64,000 nt of DNA from Coccinella septempunctata (GCF_907165205.1 NC_058189.1:15188001-15252000), one strand, 5' to 3'; shown: positions 26,501 to 41,500, counted from the stretch's first letter. The notes: a model not told the origin generated them from the sequence alone. Translations and numbers: made by a program.

Positions 26501-29500
26501 ATCATTATTAATATCATAGTACCTTTTCGTGTTTTTTTGAGTTTTCCTTATCATTCGAATAACTTGCAGGGATACAAAGTTTATTACACAACAAATCCAA
26601 ATCTTCCAATGGCACAATGGAAGTCGCAAACTGTCGACAACAATCAGCTAACGACTATCAGCGAACTCACCCCACTCACTATATACACCATAAGAGTTCA
26701 AGCTTTCACCTCTGTGGGACCAGGGCCACTTAGTGCGCCTGTACATGTGAAAACACAGCAAGGTAGTATCAAAAATTAGAATTTTAGTATTCTGCATTTC
26801 ATAAAAAGCTACAAGAAATAGATCCAATTCAATGCATGAATAATTATATCTGAAGTATTAACCTATTATTTGTCGTGTGACACCTTTATTATACTTTAAC
26901 AGGTGTCCCTAGTCAACCTAGCAATTTGAGAGCTTCAGATATTGGCGAAACAGCAGTTACATTGCAGTGGACCAAACCAACTCATTCTGGCGAAAGTATA
27001 GTTAGTTATGAACTCTATTGGAACGATACTTACGCCAAAGAAAAGCATCATAGACGTATACCTATTTCTGAAAGTTACACTTTAACGGGACTCTATCCGA
27101 ACACTTTATATTATGTATGGTTGGCGGCAAGGTCACAAAGAGGAGAAGGCGCTACTACACCACCAATACCAGTTCGTACAAAGCAGTATGGTAAGACATC
27201 ACACAATATCATGCGTAAACAAAAATATTAGCAGAGCTTTTGTTCTCTCTATCTCGTATTAACACAACTTCTTGATCATTTGATGAAAAGGTAGATTGGG
27301 TAAATGAAAATAAAAATTTTCATTTACTCACGTTGAGTATTCACAGTAGTTCCTATTCAAAACAATAATATAACAGAAAATTTTGTATTCGTTACCATGT
27401 CATAATTCATTATAGACACAAGTATTTGCATCACATTTTAATCGAAAGTGATTCTGATATTGCAGTCAAAAATTAGGATTTAGCATCTAGCAACCAAATC
27501 CGATGTCATTTCTCGTAAATTGAAATACTGGAAATATACACTCTGAAGACTGTGACATCAATTCTATAACTAGAAGTCACAGTATCCCTGGATGATCGGT
27601 TAGAAGTTGATTTGCCTCCGAAGATTGGAAGATCAGTAGGTTTAATACACTTTACACTGGCTTAGACCCTGAGGACTTACAAGCGCTACAAGCACACGCC
27701 GCTTCATGAATTCATGAAAGCTATTAATAAAACTAAAAATCTTCACCGTTTCTCAATATGAAAACAGCTAAGTACTAATTATTGAGCACCATAGCTTTAA
27801 AATTTCGACTTGTAGCATGTCCGCAATCCTATTCAAAATTAGAAACACATTGGGAAACACTCTTTTTCGTATTTCGCGTTCTTTTGCGCAACGAGCGAAG
27901 CTTATTACGAAAAATAATGCTTTTTCCAAAACTGGTTGCACAATGGTTATATTATACAGTAACTTAAATGACATGAGAATTAAAATAAAACAAAATAAAA
28001 ATCACTTGTTGCTCACAGAATTGCTATCTGCTAATAGATGTTCCCTTTTTTATTATCTTCTTCTTCTTCTTCCACGCAATTTAGGCCTTAGGCCTGTAAG
28101 TCCCATTTCAACTCTCCTGTGAGATTGAGGTCCAAGAGTCTTTCCACCTTTTTGGTGGCCTGCCCGGAGGACGTCGTGACTGGGGTCGGCCATCCCTTGC
28201 AATCCTCGCTATTCTATTAACATCCATTCTATTAGCATCCATTTATTGTATTGTATCTATTTTTATTATATTTTATTTTATTTTATATTTCAATTCATAT
28301 TTCATTTCAATTGGCGAAAGAACGTGATAGGTTTGAAAAAGGTTTATAATGTGAGAAATGTGAAAGTTGCAAAGCAAATTATCCATTAATATATCTTTCT
28401 TCGACATTTATGTTGTCGAAATATGAATTCAAAACAGTTTTCGATAATATTTCGCGTATCTGGAACCTGTGAATACTCAACATGTATCTCTCGTATCTCA
28501 TTTCAAAATTGAAACGTTTCATCTATAAAAGCAGATTATTGAACACCTCCGTAAATAAAATGGACATTTTTGTCAGTGTGAGTGTGGAATTTTTCATGTC
28601 AAGTGCATTTGTGCATGAAGTAATATAGTCAGTGGATATTAATTAATTTGAAAAAGCACTGCACCAAGTCACGATGTCATGCTGATGGTGGAAATTGCTG
28701 TAATCGACAAAAGAATATCAGAATTCTCAATGACTCATTTAAAACTTGATAACTCCAATAAAATCATATTCTATTATTCTCATTATCATCAAAAATGCTT
28801 TTTTCCATAATAAAGTTCATATTTTCTCATATTAGTTATTGGTATAGATCTCCAGAGAATAAATGATAAAAGCTTATGTTAATTTCTTTCATCAGCTTGT
28901 ACTAATAGCACATTTCCACTTTTGATTTTTATTATTAATATGTTATTTTTGAAATGTGTTTGTTTTCAACTCCGTAGTAGAATTTTTTGTTGATCTCTTA
29001 ATATCCACACCAGTTGAAAAACTAAGCTAGGCAATATGCTTTTGGCATAACTTAACGCTAAATGCCACCGTAGTACCTGGAGCTCCACCGACAGACGTAA
29101 AAGGGGAGGCGGTAAGTCCAACCGCTATTAGAGTTTCTTGGAGTCCACCCCGAACTAATAGAAGCAACGGAAATATTATTTACTACAAACTTCAAGTTGT
29201 GGAAGCAGATAGATCAGATAGTGATGCAACTGTTACAAGACTCAATGATACTTCCTTTATTATTGACGAACTCAAGAAATGGACTGCTTATCGTATATGG
29301 GTATTGGCTGGGACTTCTGTAGGAGATGGGCCTGCTTCATATCCGATCACCGTTCAAACTTATGAAGATGGTACGTTTCATATTTTACCATCTAAATAAG
29401 AGGAGGCTATTGGTTAATTATTCATAACTGTATTTATCTTGTCATCATTGTTAATTAGGACATCTGGGATATGGTATTTTTTAGTGGTATCTTTCATGTG

Positions 29501-32500
29501 GTCGAGCGAAGGATAACTTAAATCTGTTAAACGATTTGGTCAGTCAAACTTATTGTTTTCTTCAATTCTACTTCTTCAGATGAAAGTTATCCCTAGTCTC
29601 TATATATTACTAATCATTGTTAAGGAGTCAACTGAGGGTCCAGAGAACTTAGATTGGTGAACTAACTACTGAAATCTTTAAAAATAACTTTCCTAAACCT
29701 TACTAAACATTCCTTCTACTTCTGTTCAGTACTGTCGTAAATTAATCCAACTTCCTAAGTAAGTCAACTTACTCTATTTATGTTCAATTCTAATTTTCCA
29801 CTCTTATGTTTTTGTAGTTGGTAGTCTTTTTGACATATCCTCTGTGATATGTGTGACAATGTATTTTTTCAACCATTGCAGCCCACCAGGAGGATTTTTG
29901 CCGGTGCTATATTTTTGTAATCTTTGCAGCATTTTTACCCTCTTATGGAATTTTTGTGTAACAACTAGTTGAAAATCGTTAGACATTACAATAATAACAG
30001 CATCTGAATTCCTAACAAAGTAATTTTCAACAATCTACAAGAAAAGTAGTATAAATAAAGACTACATTATAATAAAATCACAAGATAAGTCGATTTAAAA
30101 AAAGATTCAGTTGTTATTTTATTCTACAATCTTTTAGTGGATTCAAGGTAAGTAGATATCAATATACAAACTTTCGTCGAAAACAATTACTTTGGTAGTC
30201 AATTCATATTATGCTGTTATTATATTCTCATTATTCGTTACATTTAATGTTGAGATGATATTAATCAACATTTTTCTGTCTACAAAAGCGTTTGCAGGAG
30301 CTGCGAAGAGGTTTTTGATAAAGTTTTTCCTCTTTCATTTTTGATATATTTTTGAGTTATAGTGTACGTTTTGTTTTTTCAATGATTTATTGTTAGCTAC
30401 TCACGTTCACATGTAATGATTGCATTTTATCACTCTGCACAAAGATGCATTATTGCAATGGCACAATTTTTGAGTCACGATCACTATTTTTATACAAAGT
30501 ATTTAATTTTAGTTTTATGCACCCTTTTTGGTATTTTAGTCAATCCCAGCATGCTTCTACTTAACTTCTCACCTTTTCCTAACCCAGTGGAAACCTCTCA
30601 AAAAAAAAAGTGCAGAATTTCGTATTCCTGAAATGGAAAAGGTTTCCCATCCTATCATTTATCCCATATTGGCTAGACAGCACTTACATCAAGTAGGTGA
30701 ATTGCGCACTCTTCAATATATGGCACAATTTGTTCACAATTCACTATGTGTTTGAAATAACACTTGCACCATTTATGTGTGTGATTTGAGTGTTTGAGTG
30801 TGATATGAAAACATTTCATTGACAGTGAAAAAATTAGCACACTATGTATATGTAGCACAGCACTTAAAGTTGATGGAATTTTTCATGAGGAGGATGTAGC
30901 ATAATTCGTCAACCTCAAAATATTAGTACAAAATAAAAATTTCGTTATTACAAATCTTTATATTCAATGAACAACTAAATATACGAAGGAGTTGTTTTAA
31001 TAAGTGATTAAAACCCCTTTTGCCTTTTGAAACTAAATAATTTCAAGTTAACTGCATAATTTATATACGAAAATCAAAAACTATTCACTTGATAAGAATT
31101 CAAAAAACGAAAAGGTTTCATTCGGAAAATGAAAACAGTAAGTGAAATGAGTTTTTGATTTCCTTATATGCACTGAATCTACCAAATCTGAGGCACTATG
31201 TGAGTAATTTCGCATTTGAATACCAATACTAATTTTTATAATGCAATGCTCGTAAAAGAAAAACTAGTAATAAAACTAAAATTCATTCAGGATTCATCTA
31301 GGGAATGTCTTGATTAATTAAACTAAACGAAGTGTGGTTCATGAGTTTACTGCATGTTGTGAAAAATATTTTTGAACAATTGGCACGATTTTTTGAAGCC
31401 CGTGTGTAAAATGAGGTGTGCAAGTGACCACTTACGACAAATCATACATTTCACACATTTTCGACACTTTTTTCAGAAAATCCAACATCCTACACAATCC
31501 ATCCGTTCAACCCCATAAAGAAAAGAAATTTTTATGATGATATTTTGAAATTTTTTAATCAATACATGTGTGTGAGTAAATAATACTATACATACCTGTC
31601 TATCTTGAATTTTTCAACTATCCTTCAAGCATTTTTGTAGCGGATATATATTTTTGATATACCTATGAATAATTTTTGACGTGATAGTGTTGTAACGATT
31701 TTACAATCACTATTTTTTTCTCTGACTTTTTGCCTAACGCGGCTACAGTACCGAGGAGTGAGTATTTTTTCTGTTGTGTGCTGGTAGATATTTATAGAAG
31801 TTTTTGTAGATGAACCTTTTTTGGCTTTTTGCTGGTGTACTTTAGAGCTTTCATGGAAAACATGTTTCAAACTAGTTCGAACTCAAACTAGTCAAACTTT
31901 TCATGATAGCTCGTTCATCAACAGAAATCAATTTTTATTTTTGATCTACACAAGCAGCTCTATCGGATATTTCGATTTTTCAGCTAATTGTGTGTAGATG
32001 AAATTTAAAATGAAATTCTTGTGTTCCAATCTTTCTGGATGAGGTAATTATTTTGACAATTTTGTCGTGTGTTGGTATTCAAATGTTTCTAGATTTTGTG
32101 AAATGAATGAGTGAAGTGGCAAAATTGAAAACTTGACAAACCAACGAGAGGTGCCTTTTTTGCATGTTACTCAAAAACCTTACATATCATAACCAAATAT
32201 TTTTCCTAATTTATATAATAATTCCACAGTGCCTGGGGATCCACAAGACGTCAAAGTAACCCCAATCAATTCTACTACGATTAAAGTGAATTGGAGTCCC
32301 CCCTTGGCAAAAGATAGGAATGGAATAATTCTTGGATATCATGTGCACGTTCAAGAAACCAAAGATGAAGTAAATTCAGTCCGTCTAAAACTGCCTGCAA
32401 ATACTGATACTTTTATATTTTCCACAGGGGAGAAACTTTTTGAATGAACCAATGAAATTTGACGTACTAGACGACTCTATCCTAGAACTCAACGTGTCTG

Positions 32501-35500
32501 GACTACAGCCTGACACTACATACGCGGTTCAGGTAGCGGCACTCACGAGAAAAGGTGATGGTGATAGGAGTAATCCTGTAAATGTTAGAACTCCTGGTGG
32601 AGTGCCCAACAGACCAGCTCTTACACTGAAGTAAGGATAAGACCGAAATTTTACCTGCAGTATTTAAATTACAATTATTTTTAGGGTAATCGAACAGGAA
32701 CCAACTGTTACAATTGAATTAGAATGGTCCAAACCATCTCAAACTTATGGGGAGCTGAAAGGGTATAGGTTAAGATATGGTGTGAAAGATCAGTTACTGA
32801 AGGAAGTTTCTCTCAAAGGTATTGGCATCAATTTTACCCAAATATACAATTTGATTTTAAATTCCAAATCCCTTTCAGGAACGCATACCAACACATATCG
32901 AATAAATGATTTGGAGAGAGGTGTAGAATATGAATTCAGAGTAGCCGGACAGAATCACATAGGTATTGGTCAAGAGGCTATAAAATACAGGAATACACCT
33001 GAAGGTCCACCAACTGGTCCTCCGTCTAATATTACTTACAGATTTCAAACACCAGATGTAGTATGCATAACATGGGATCCACCAATTAGGGAGCATCGTA
33101 ATGGAAGAATCCTCAAATATGATATACAGTTTCATAAAAAAACGGATCATAACAATATAATTACCAGGAACATATCGACTACAAAAGCAGTTTTCACTCA
33201 TCTCGAGGAGAATACTGAATATGTTTTTCATATCAAAGCATACACAAGTCAAGGAGCCGGACCTTATAGTGAGAAAATGACAATCACAACTGAACGAGAC
33301 ATTGGTCGAGCTCCAATGTCGGTAAAAGCAGTTGCTACTTCAGATTCAAGTGTTGAAGTATGGTGGGAACCAGTGCCTTCTAGAGGAAAAATTGTAGGTT
33401 ATGTTATATTTTATACAATGACAGCTGTTGCAGATTTAGATGAATGGCAAAGAAAAGAAGTAGGTCAAACAGAATCAGCTGATTTGTTGAATTTAGAAAA
33501 ATATGCACAATATGCAGTTGCCGTTGCTGGCGTTTTGAGTAACAATCGAAGCTTAGGGAGACTATCAGAGACTGTTACAGTTAAAGTGAAACCCGAAGAT
33601 GTTCCTCTCAATTTGAGAGCACATGAAGTCACTACTCATTCAATGACATTATCATGGGGCCCACCTATAAGACTGAACCCTATCAAATATAAGATATCTT
33701 TCGACGCTTTGAAGGAATTTGTCGATTCCCAAGGAATTACACAAACTCAAAATATTCCTAAAGTTGAAATTCTTCTGGATGCTAGTGTTAAATCTTACAC
33801 AATCAATGAACTGTCACCATTTACGACTTATAATGTTAACGTTAGTGCCATTCCAACCGATTATTCTTACCGTCCTCCTACGAAAACCACTGTTACTACA
33901 CAGATGGCGGCTCCTCAACCTATGGTTCAACCAGATTTCTATGGTGTTGTTAATGGGGAGGAAATAGATGTTATCTTACCCCAAGCATCTGAAGAATATG
34001 GACCTATAAGTCATTACTTCCTGATTGTAGTACCGGAAGACCCAGAAACTGTAAATAAAAATCCGGATCAGTTTTTAACTGACAATCTTATTCAGAATAA
34101 GGATAAAATCGCGGAACAACCAAATTTACCATTTATCGCTGCTAAGTTTCCCCAGAGAAGTATTCCTTATACATTCCATTTAGGTGAGTAATTCATGTTA
34201 ATTTATCAAAAATTAAAGCAAAATTGAAAATTCATCATTTTGCGGTATATGATGCAATTTTTTCGAGTTTACTATTCGTCAAACACTCGCACGCAAAATC
34301 GATTCGATTGAAATATCTGGTAATTCTTCATAACCCAACCGACGTTGATGAATACAAATATTTCATTCGACAAGAATGAATGTTCCCAAATGTTGTACTT
34401 GCGTGGAGCATATTATTTGATCTAATTATACCTCTTAATGAAGGTTTTCATCTACACTGCGCAAAAAACATTATGGAAATCTCAAATTTATTCTACAACT
34501 GAAGGTGTTCTCAATGATAATTATTTTTATCAGAATTATGCATGCATATGTTATCCACTTTCAACGGTTTTCTTCAATACAGATGTTTTTTCCCAGCAGG
34601 AATAAAAAAAGATGATATTATCAGATTTTGAATGTATTGGCTCCATTCTGAAATCAGTTGTTCTCGATCAATTCTAGTGATCAATAGTTTTTCTTTCGTT
34701 TGTTTTTCTACACTCGATCGCTATATGCAACGCGAAACACGCAATTTGACCCAAGAGGAATGTGCCCAAGCGGTAGTTTTGCGAGAAGAAGGGTGGACAT
34801 ACACAAGAATTGTAGAAAGGTTTGGAGTTTCCCATACAAGTGTGTCCAGAATGTTGCAGCGATTCAGGGAGACAGGTATGAATGTCCGAAGACCAGGACA
34901 GGGTAGACCACGGGTAACAACTGCCATTCAAGAACGTTACTTGAGAGTTTCTTCGTTGAGACAACGGTTTGCAACCGCTCGCCTCCTTCAAATTCAGCTT
35001 GAGCAAACTCATGAGGTGCAAATTAGCACTCAGACAATAAGAAATCGCCTCAGAGAATATGATTTAAGGCCTCGTGTCGCGGCAAGAGGCCCAGCTCTTA
35101 CCCCAGCCCATCGAAGGGCGCGTTTGGATTTTGCGAAAGAGCATATCCATTGGAAAGGGGCCGATTGGGAAAGCCTAGTTGCACACACACCGATTTTGGA
35201 CGGCCGATTTTATATCGGTCGTCCAAATTCCAATAGTGAACCACGTGTGGGAACGGGACCTGGCACATACGCCGACCACTGATCGGTGACGGTAAAATGC
35301 CGGTGAGAAACCGTCCAATACCGGCAATACCGGGATGTAGTGGCGTACGTGACTAAGTACACGTTTGTACAAGCACCGATTGTTTTCCATTGAACTCAAG
35401 AAGGAGTTCTTTCTTGAGTTAAATGTTTTTAATGACCATTTCAGTCGACTTTAGTTGGCTGATCGTTTGGACGGTAAAAATCCGGTTAGTGTGCTAGCAA

Positions 35501-38500
35501 CTGCTACCGACAAAATATCGGCCGATTTTATTCCGGGCCGTCCAAAATCGGTGTGTGTGCAACTAGGCAAAGAGTTCTCTTCACATATGAGTCTAGATTC
35601 TGCCTCTACCATTGTGATCGACGTTCCCTTGTATACAGACGTCCACATGAAAGATATGCTCAGTGCAATTTCCTGAATACTACTGGTTTCGGGGGAGGAT
35701 CGATAATGGTATGGGGTGGAATATCTTTGACTGCTCGCACAAACCTAGTGGTCGTTGATAATGGAGGTAAGAATGCTGATAAGTATATAAGAAACATTCT
35801 TGAAGAGCATGTAGTGCCATTTGCCCCATACATTGGTGAAAATTTCATTTTTATGGACGATAATGCCAGACCCCATCGTGCGCGCATCGTTCAGGAGTAC
35901 CTTGAAGAGGTTGAAGTCTCTCGAATGGAATGGCCAGCAAGAAGTCCAGATCTCAATCCGATTGAGCAGGTTTGGGACAACCTCAATAGAAGGCTGAGAA
36001 GTTCAGAAAATCATCCAGCTACTCTTAATGACTTAGGAATCCAACTCGGAGAAATCTGGGAAGGATTAGATCAGAACATTTTAATATCACTCATTTTGAG
36101 TATGAACCGTCGTTGCCGAGCTGTAATTAACGCAAGGGGTGGAAATACCAAGTATTAAATCACTTATCAGCATTTTAGTATTTTGAAAATTGTTCATTTC
36201 TCTTCTTTCACATAAGATTCGGTAAAATCCTGAATTTTTCTTCCATTTAATGTGTCTTGTTTCGTTCAAAACCTTCCCGAGAGAACATAAAAAATAAGTT
36301 ATAAAGTCAATGTAGAATTAACTTTCATTAAAATTGAGATTTTCAGAATGTGCGTTAATTTTTTTGCGCAGTGTAGTTAAAAAATATTACAAAAAAATAA
36401 CAGAATTAAGGGCGAGATTAGGTTCTTGCAGTATCAAATACTGTAATTCGCAGAGGAATTGTCCTTAATCAACGCTTCTATTCCTCCATCTAAATGTGGG
36501 TACTAACTGGCGAACCGAACCTGCAACGCTAATAAAAATCCATCATCAGAGAGAGTTGTGTCTGCAATCACACTAATCACAGAGACGTATATTTTACCGT
36601 CCCGTGCAAGCAAACTTTTTGAGGAGAAGGCTCGATAAAATGTAACACTCAACATACACAAGCCAAGTGTGATTTCCTTTAAATATGCGACGAAGACCGA
36701 CAACAACATACAGCTGTATAGCTGTATAGGATTTTTATTGCCGTTGCAGGTTCCAATCGGCGTAGTTCAAAAAATGATCGCTCGACAACGCGCAATTGAA
36801 CCCACGACAGTACAAGGTTGTCCTAAAGTCCCTTTACCATTCACAGTTGGCGGAGTTCAGCACGTTTATCTGAACTACGCCTTATGCTTCAATAATGAAT
36901 ATCCAAATAGAAGTAGGAAAGCAAAAATAAGCTATGTTCAAACATTACCTTTTAGTCCTAGTTCGGATTATCCTGATTTTCTTAAATTCGGTCAACCGTT
37001 CACATGGTCGACAATGTCTGATAATAAAGATCGTTAGATAGGTTAGCATATGGTCTTGTTCAATTAGTCAAAATTTCAAGTGGACTTAAATATCATTCAA
37101 TTTCACACCACGTACGCGTACCTTTACTGTGTACCGTTTAGGGAATATTTTTATTTGAAAATTATGAAGTGATATATGCTGATATAAAGTTATGATGAAG
37201 TTATTACTAATTATTATTGATTAGTATGCATTATGTGAATTGAAAAAAATTTTAAAAAATTTAGGGGTTTCCTTTCTTGAAATATTTTTTTTCTATTTCT
37301 ACGACGCCCTTCATCTTGTATACGGATGGGTTTACGAAAATTTTCAACTATTTATTCTTCAGTTGTCTACCTATCCTAGAGATGGGGTCGCCTTTCTTTT
37401 AAACACAACTGTATATGAAATATGCATAATACTATGTGTCCTTAATTTAAGGTCATAATTATATTTAAGATTGACAATATCTATGCACCTTTCACTCATA
37501 TAATAATACTCCCTATTCACTCAAGCATTCTCTTCAAGGTACTGGTAAAGAAAAGGATGGATTCATCAATCATAAATTAGAACATGGCAAACGTTACAGA
37601 ATATTTGTCAGAGCGGTGGTAGACACACCTCAAAAACATTTATACACTAGTAGTCCATTCTCCGAGTTCTTATCGCTGAATATGAGAGAAGTGCCTCCTG
37701 GAGATCCACCACTAAGGCCTAATCCAAACACGCCAGACCATGATGTGAAAGTTATGTCCCAAAAAAGGGAAGCAGGATTCTTCTGGATAATTGGCCCTAT
37801 TATTTTAGCACTCCTCCTTTCTCTGATATTAGTTATTATGTTTTTGTACCGTAAACGATCACAACCATGTAAAACTCCAGATCAAACCGCTGTAACAAGG
37901 CCACTGATATCAGCAGATCTCAATAGCAGTGTAGCACCAAGCGATCCGGTAGAAATGAGAAGACTCAATTTCCAAACTCCTGGCATGATATCACATCCTC
38001 CTATATCGATTTCGGAACTTGCTAACCATATTGAGAAACTGAAAGCCAATGACAATATGAAATTTTCTCAGGAATATGAAAGTATAGAACCTGGTCAACA
38101 ATTCACATGGGATCACTCAAATATGGATATAAATAAACCTAAGAATAGATATGCAAATGTTATTGCTTATGATCACAGCCGAGTAATACTACCACCAGAG
38201 GAAGGTATTCTTGGAAGCGATTACATTAACGCCAACTATTGTGATGGTTACCGCAAGCATAATGCCTACGTGGCTACTCAAGGTCCTTTACAAGAAACCT
38301 TCTGTGACTTCTGGAGGATGTGTTGGGAATTGAAAACTGCCACGATAGTGATGATGACTAAACTAGAAGAACGCACTAGAATAAAGTGCGATCAGTATTG
38401 GCCAACAAGGGGAACTGAAACATACGGTTCCATGTCTTGCACAATAACTGATGTACAGGAATTAGCTACATATTGCATAAGAACATTCCAAATTCACAAA

Positions 38501-41500
38501 AAGGGATACAGCGAAAGAAGGGAAATTAAACAGTTACAATTCACCGCTTGGCCGGATCATGGAGTACCTGATCACCCTGCTCCGTTTTTGCAGTTCTTGA
38601 GAAGAGTTAAGAGTTTGAATCCTATCGAGGCTGGACCCATTGTTGTCCATTGCTCTGCTGGTGTTGGAAGAACAGGTAAATTATCAAATATGCTGATTGT
38701 TTCAATGTTAAGCTTGATATGTGTGATATATCATTATTTTCAATCTTATATACAGAGTCATTCTTTCTTAACCTCACTCAAAATTATACGGAGAACTACA
38801 AAACATATCTTCAAGAATTTCGTTTCCATTGTGTTATTCGGAATGATGAGGGAATCTTAAATATTTGCAAGTTTATAGGTAATTTTCACTTGTAACGGAA
38901 GTAGCTGTTTACTTCGTTTTTCCATATTTCAAAGCAAACCTAACTGCATTTCTGACCCTTCATCAGTTAGGAAAGTATATAAAATATTTTTTATCCTCCC
39001 CCAAATATAGTAAACTACGAACGTTAGATCGGGTGAACCAGAGATGAGGACCATTGATTGCCAGCCAACGGTCTTCGAAAAGTCTATAACTATGATTTGT
39101 TACAGGAATTAAACTGTCTAGGTCCACCATATTGTGGGAACCATAAGTTCCGAACATCGTTCTCCACTAGCGACTCAATTATTTGAATCAATATCTCTGA
39201 ATATCTATCTCCTAAAAGTTAGTATTCAAAGTATAAAAAACGCAAGTTTCAATTTAACTTTTTAGGGTTTTCACTCCCAGTCTCTGAAACGAAATCAATT
39301 AAAAATGAAATCAACGATTTGCTCCTGCGTAAATTCTTTGCAGGAGCAAATCGTTGATTTCATTTTTAATTGATTTTGTTTCAGAGATTGGGATTGAAAA
39401 CCCTAAAAAGTTTATGAAGAGATGCAGAATCCTCCCAGAATAAATTTCAATCGATATTCAATTTAACTGTAACCAGTTATAGTACTGGAGGTAGCATGCA
39501 TTATTGAATGTTAATTTCAGTTTTCAATTGATCGAATACATCAAGTTCCTGAAGCACAACTCAAGGATGGGTCTTTAACATTCATTTATCTATAAGTTTT
39601 TCAATTAGCAAGAATAAATTTTGTTTTATTCTACCTATTTCTTATCCATCACTCTATAGTTCATTTTTGCTAATCGAAATTACATTCATTCTAAATTTCG
39701 GATAAATCCGTGATTCCGTTCAGGAGATAGAGTGGTGTTTCGTGATTCTCTAGGATCCTCACATTAAAATGTTTTCTTACCCTCGACACTTTATCTTGGA
39801 ATGAAACTGTCATTTTTGTAGTTCTCTGGATAATTTTGGGTGAGTTTGAGAAATAATAACGCTGTATATTCAGTACTTACCTAGATTTTAAAAATTGTAA
39901 AATAAATTCCAGGTTGCTTCATTGTCATTGATTCGATGCTGGAAAGGATGAAGCACGAAAAAACTGTTGACATATATGGTCATGTTACTTGTCTACGAGC
40001 TCAAAGAAATTATATGGTACAAACTGAAGATCAGTATATTTTCATTCACGATGCTCTTCATGAAGCTGTCATCTGTGGAATGACGGAAGTACCAGCTAGA
40101 AGTCTGCACAATCATATACAGAAGTTGATGCAAATGGAACCTGGAGAGAATATTACTGGAATGGAGCATGAATTCAAGAAACTTGGCAACATAAAGACTG
40201 ATTCTTCGCGATTTGTAACTGCCAATCTACCATGTAACAAACACAAAAATCGTTTGATACATATCTTGCCATATGAAAGCACAAGAGTTTGTTTGACTCC
40301 TTTGAGAAGCATTGAGGGTTCTGACTATATTAATGCCAGTTTTATTGATGGTTATCGCTATAGAAAGGCTTACATTGCCACCCAAGGTCCTTTGGCAGAT
40401 ACCACTGATGACCTCTGGAGGATGCTTTGGGAACATAACTCTACAATCATCGTTATGCTCACTAAGTTGAAAGAAATGGGAAGAGTGAGTATAAAAGTCT
40501 TGATTATAATATTTGGCTCATGTAGAGTCTTTCATAACAAGTGGAAAATAACTTTGACAATTTCTTTGTTCGAACCAAACAACAGTACTATCCACTGCCA
40601 AAAGTGAGGAAATAACGAAATAAATCGCGGAAACTTCAACCAGGTTTTTATGACTCTAACCTTATTGTACCTTCCCTTAATTTTACAGGAAAAATGTCAC
40701 CAATACTGGCCCAGCGATCGATCGGTTAGATACCAATGCTTTGTGGTGGACCCTATTGCAGAATATAACATGCCACAATATATACTTAGGGAATTCAAGG
40801 TGACAGACGCTAGAGATGGATCCTCTAGAACTGTACGACAATTCCAATTCACCGATTGGCCAGAACAGGGTGTACCAAAGTCCGGAGATGGGTTCATTGA
40901 TTTCATTGGACAAGTTCACAAGACTAAAGAGCAGTTCGGACAAGATGGACCTATCACTGTTCATTGCAGGTGGGTTTATTTATAGAGGACTGACATTGTC
41001 TTAATGATTTTTACTTTTAATTTTTTATAATAGATTAAAATATGTATATTAAGACCCAATATGCCATTCATTAGATCAAAATGGCCCAAGCACTAAGTGC
41101 ATTGGCTCAAACGCTTTCCATTAATAGGCGCTCTGGAGCTTCTTCCTCCTTCAATAGAATGTAAGTCCAAAACTATGATCAGCATATGCTTTTCTTCGGT
41201 GGAACGTTCTCCATTTAGTTGTCCTGACGATGGCAAATTGGCTAGTTCAATTAAGATCGTGGTACTGGTTGATATTCATATCGGTGGGAGGTATGCTTCT
41301 GAATTATTTCTTATTATTGTAAACAATTTTTTTCCAATGACGTAGTCGCCTTCCAAAGTCCCGTGAAGTTTAATTAAATTTTGTCGAAATTCCGGGGGTT
41401 TTATAGCTCCGCCATCTTGAATATTTCATATAGGCACTTTTTGATGAAATGACTCATTTTGATGACTTCTACCTGCTGTCAAAAGAAGGCTCACCTTTGA

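Larger units (their letters stand above)
34455..36373 (+). mobile_element. Tc1-like transposon, almost intact
   Basis: TIRs CACTGCGCAAAAAA at both ends (the right one inverted) with TA duplications at 34453-34454 and 36374-36375. Without the nested MITE the element is about 1.5 kb, normal for Tc1. It sits in the Lar intron between the FN3-9/membrane-proximal exon and the transmembrane exon, in the same orientation as Lar. Confidence 0.92.
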
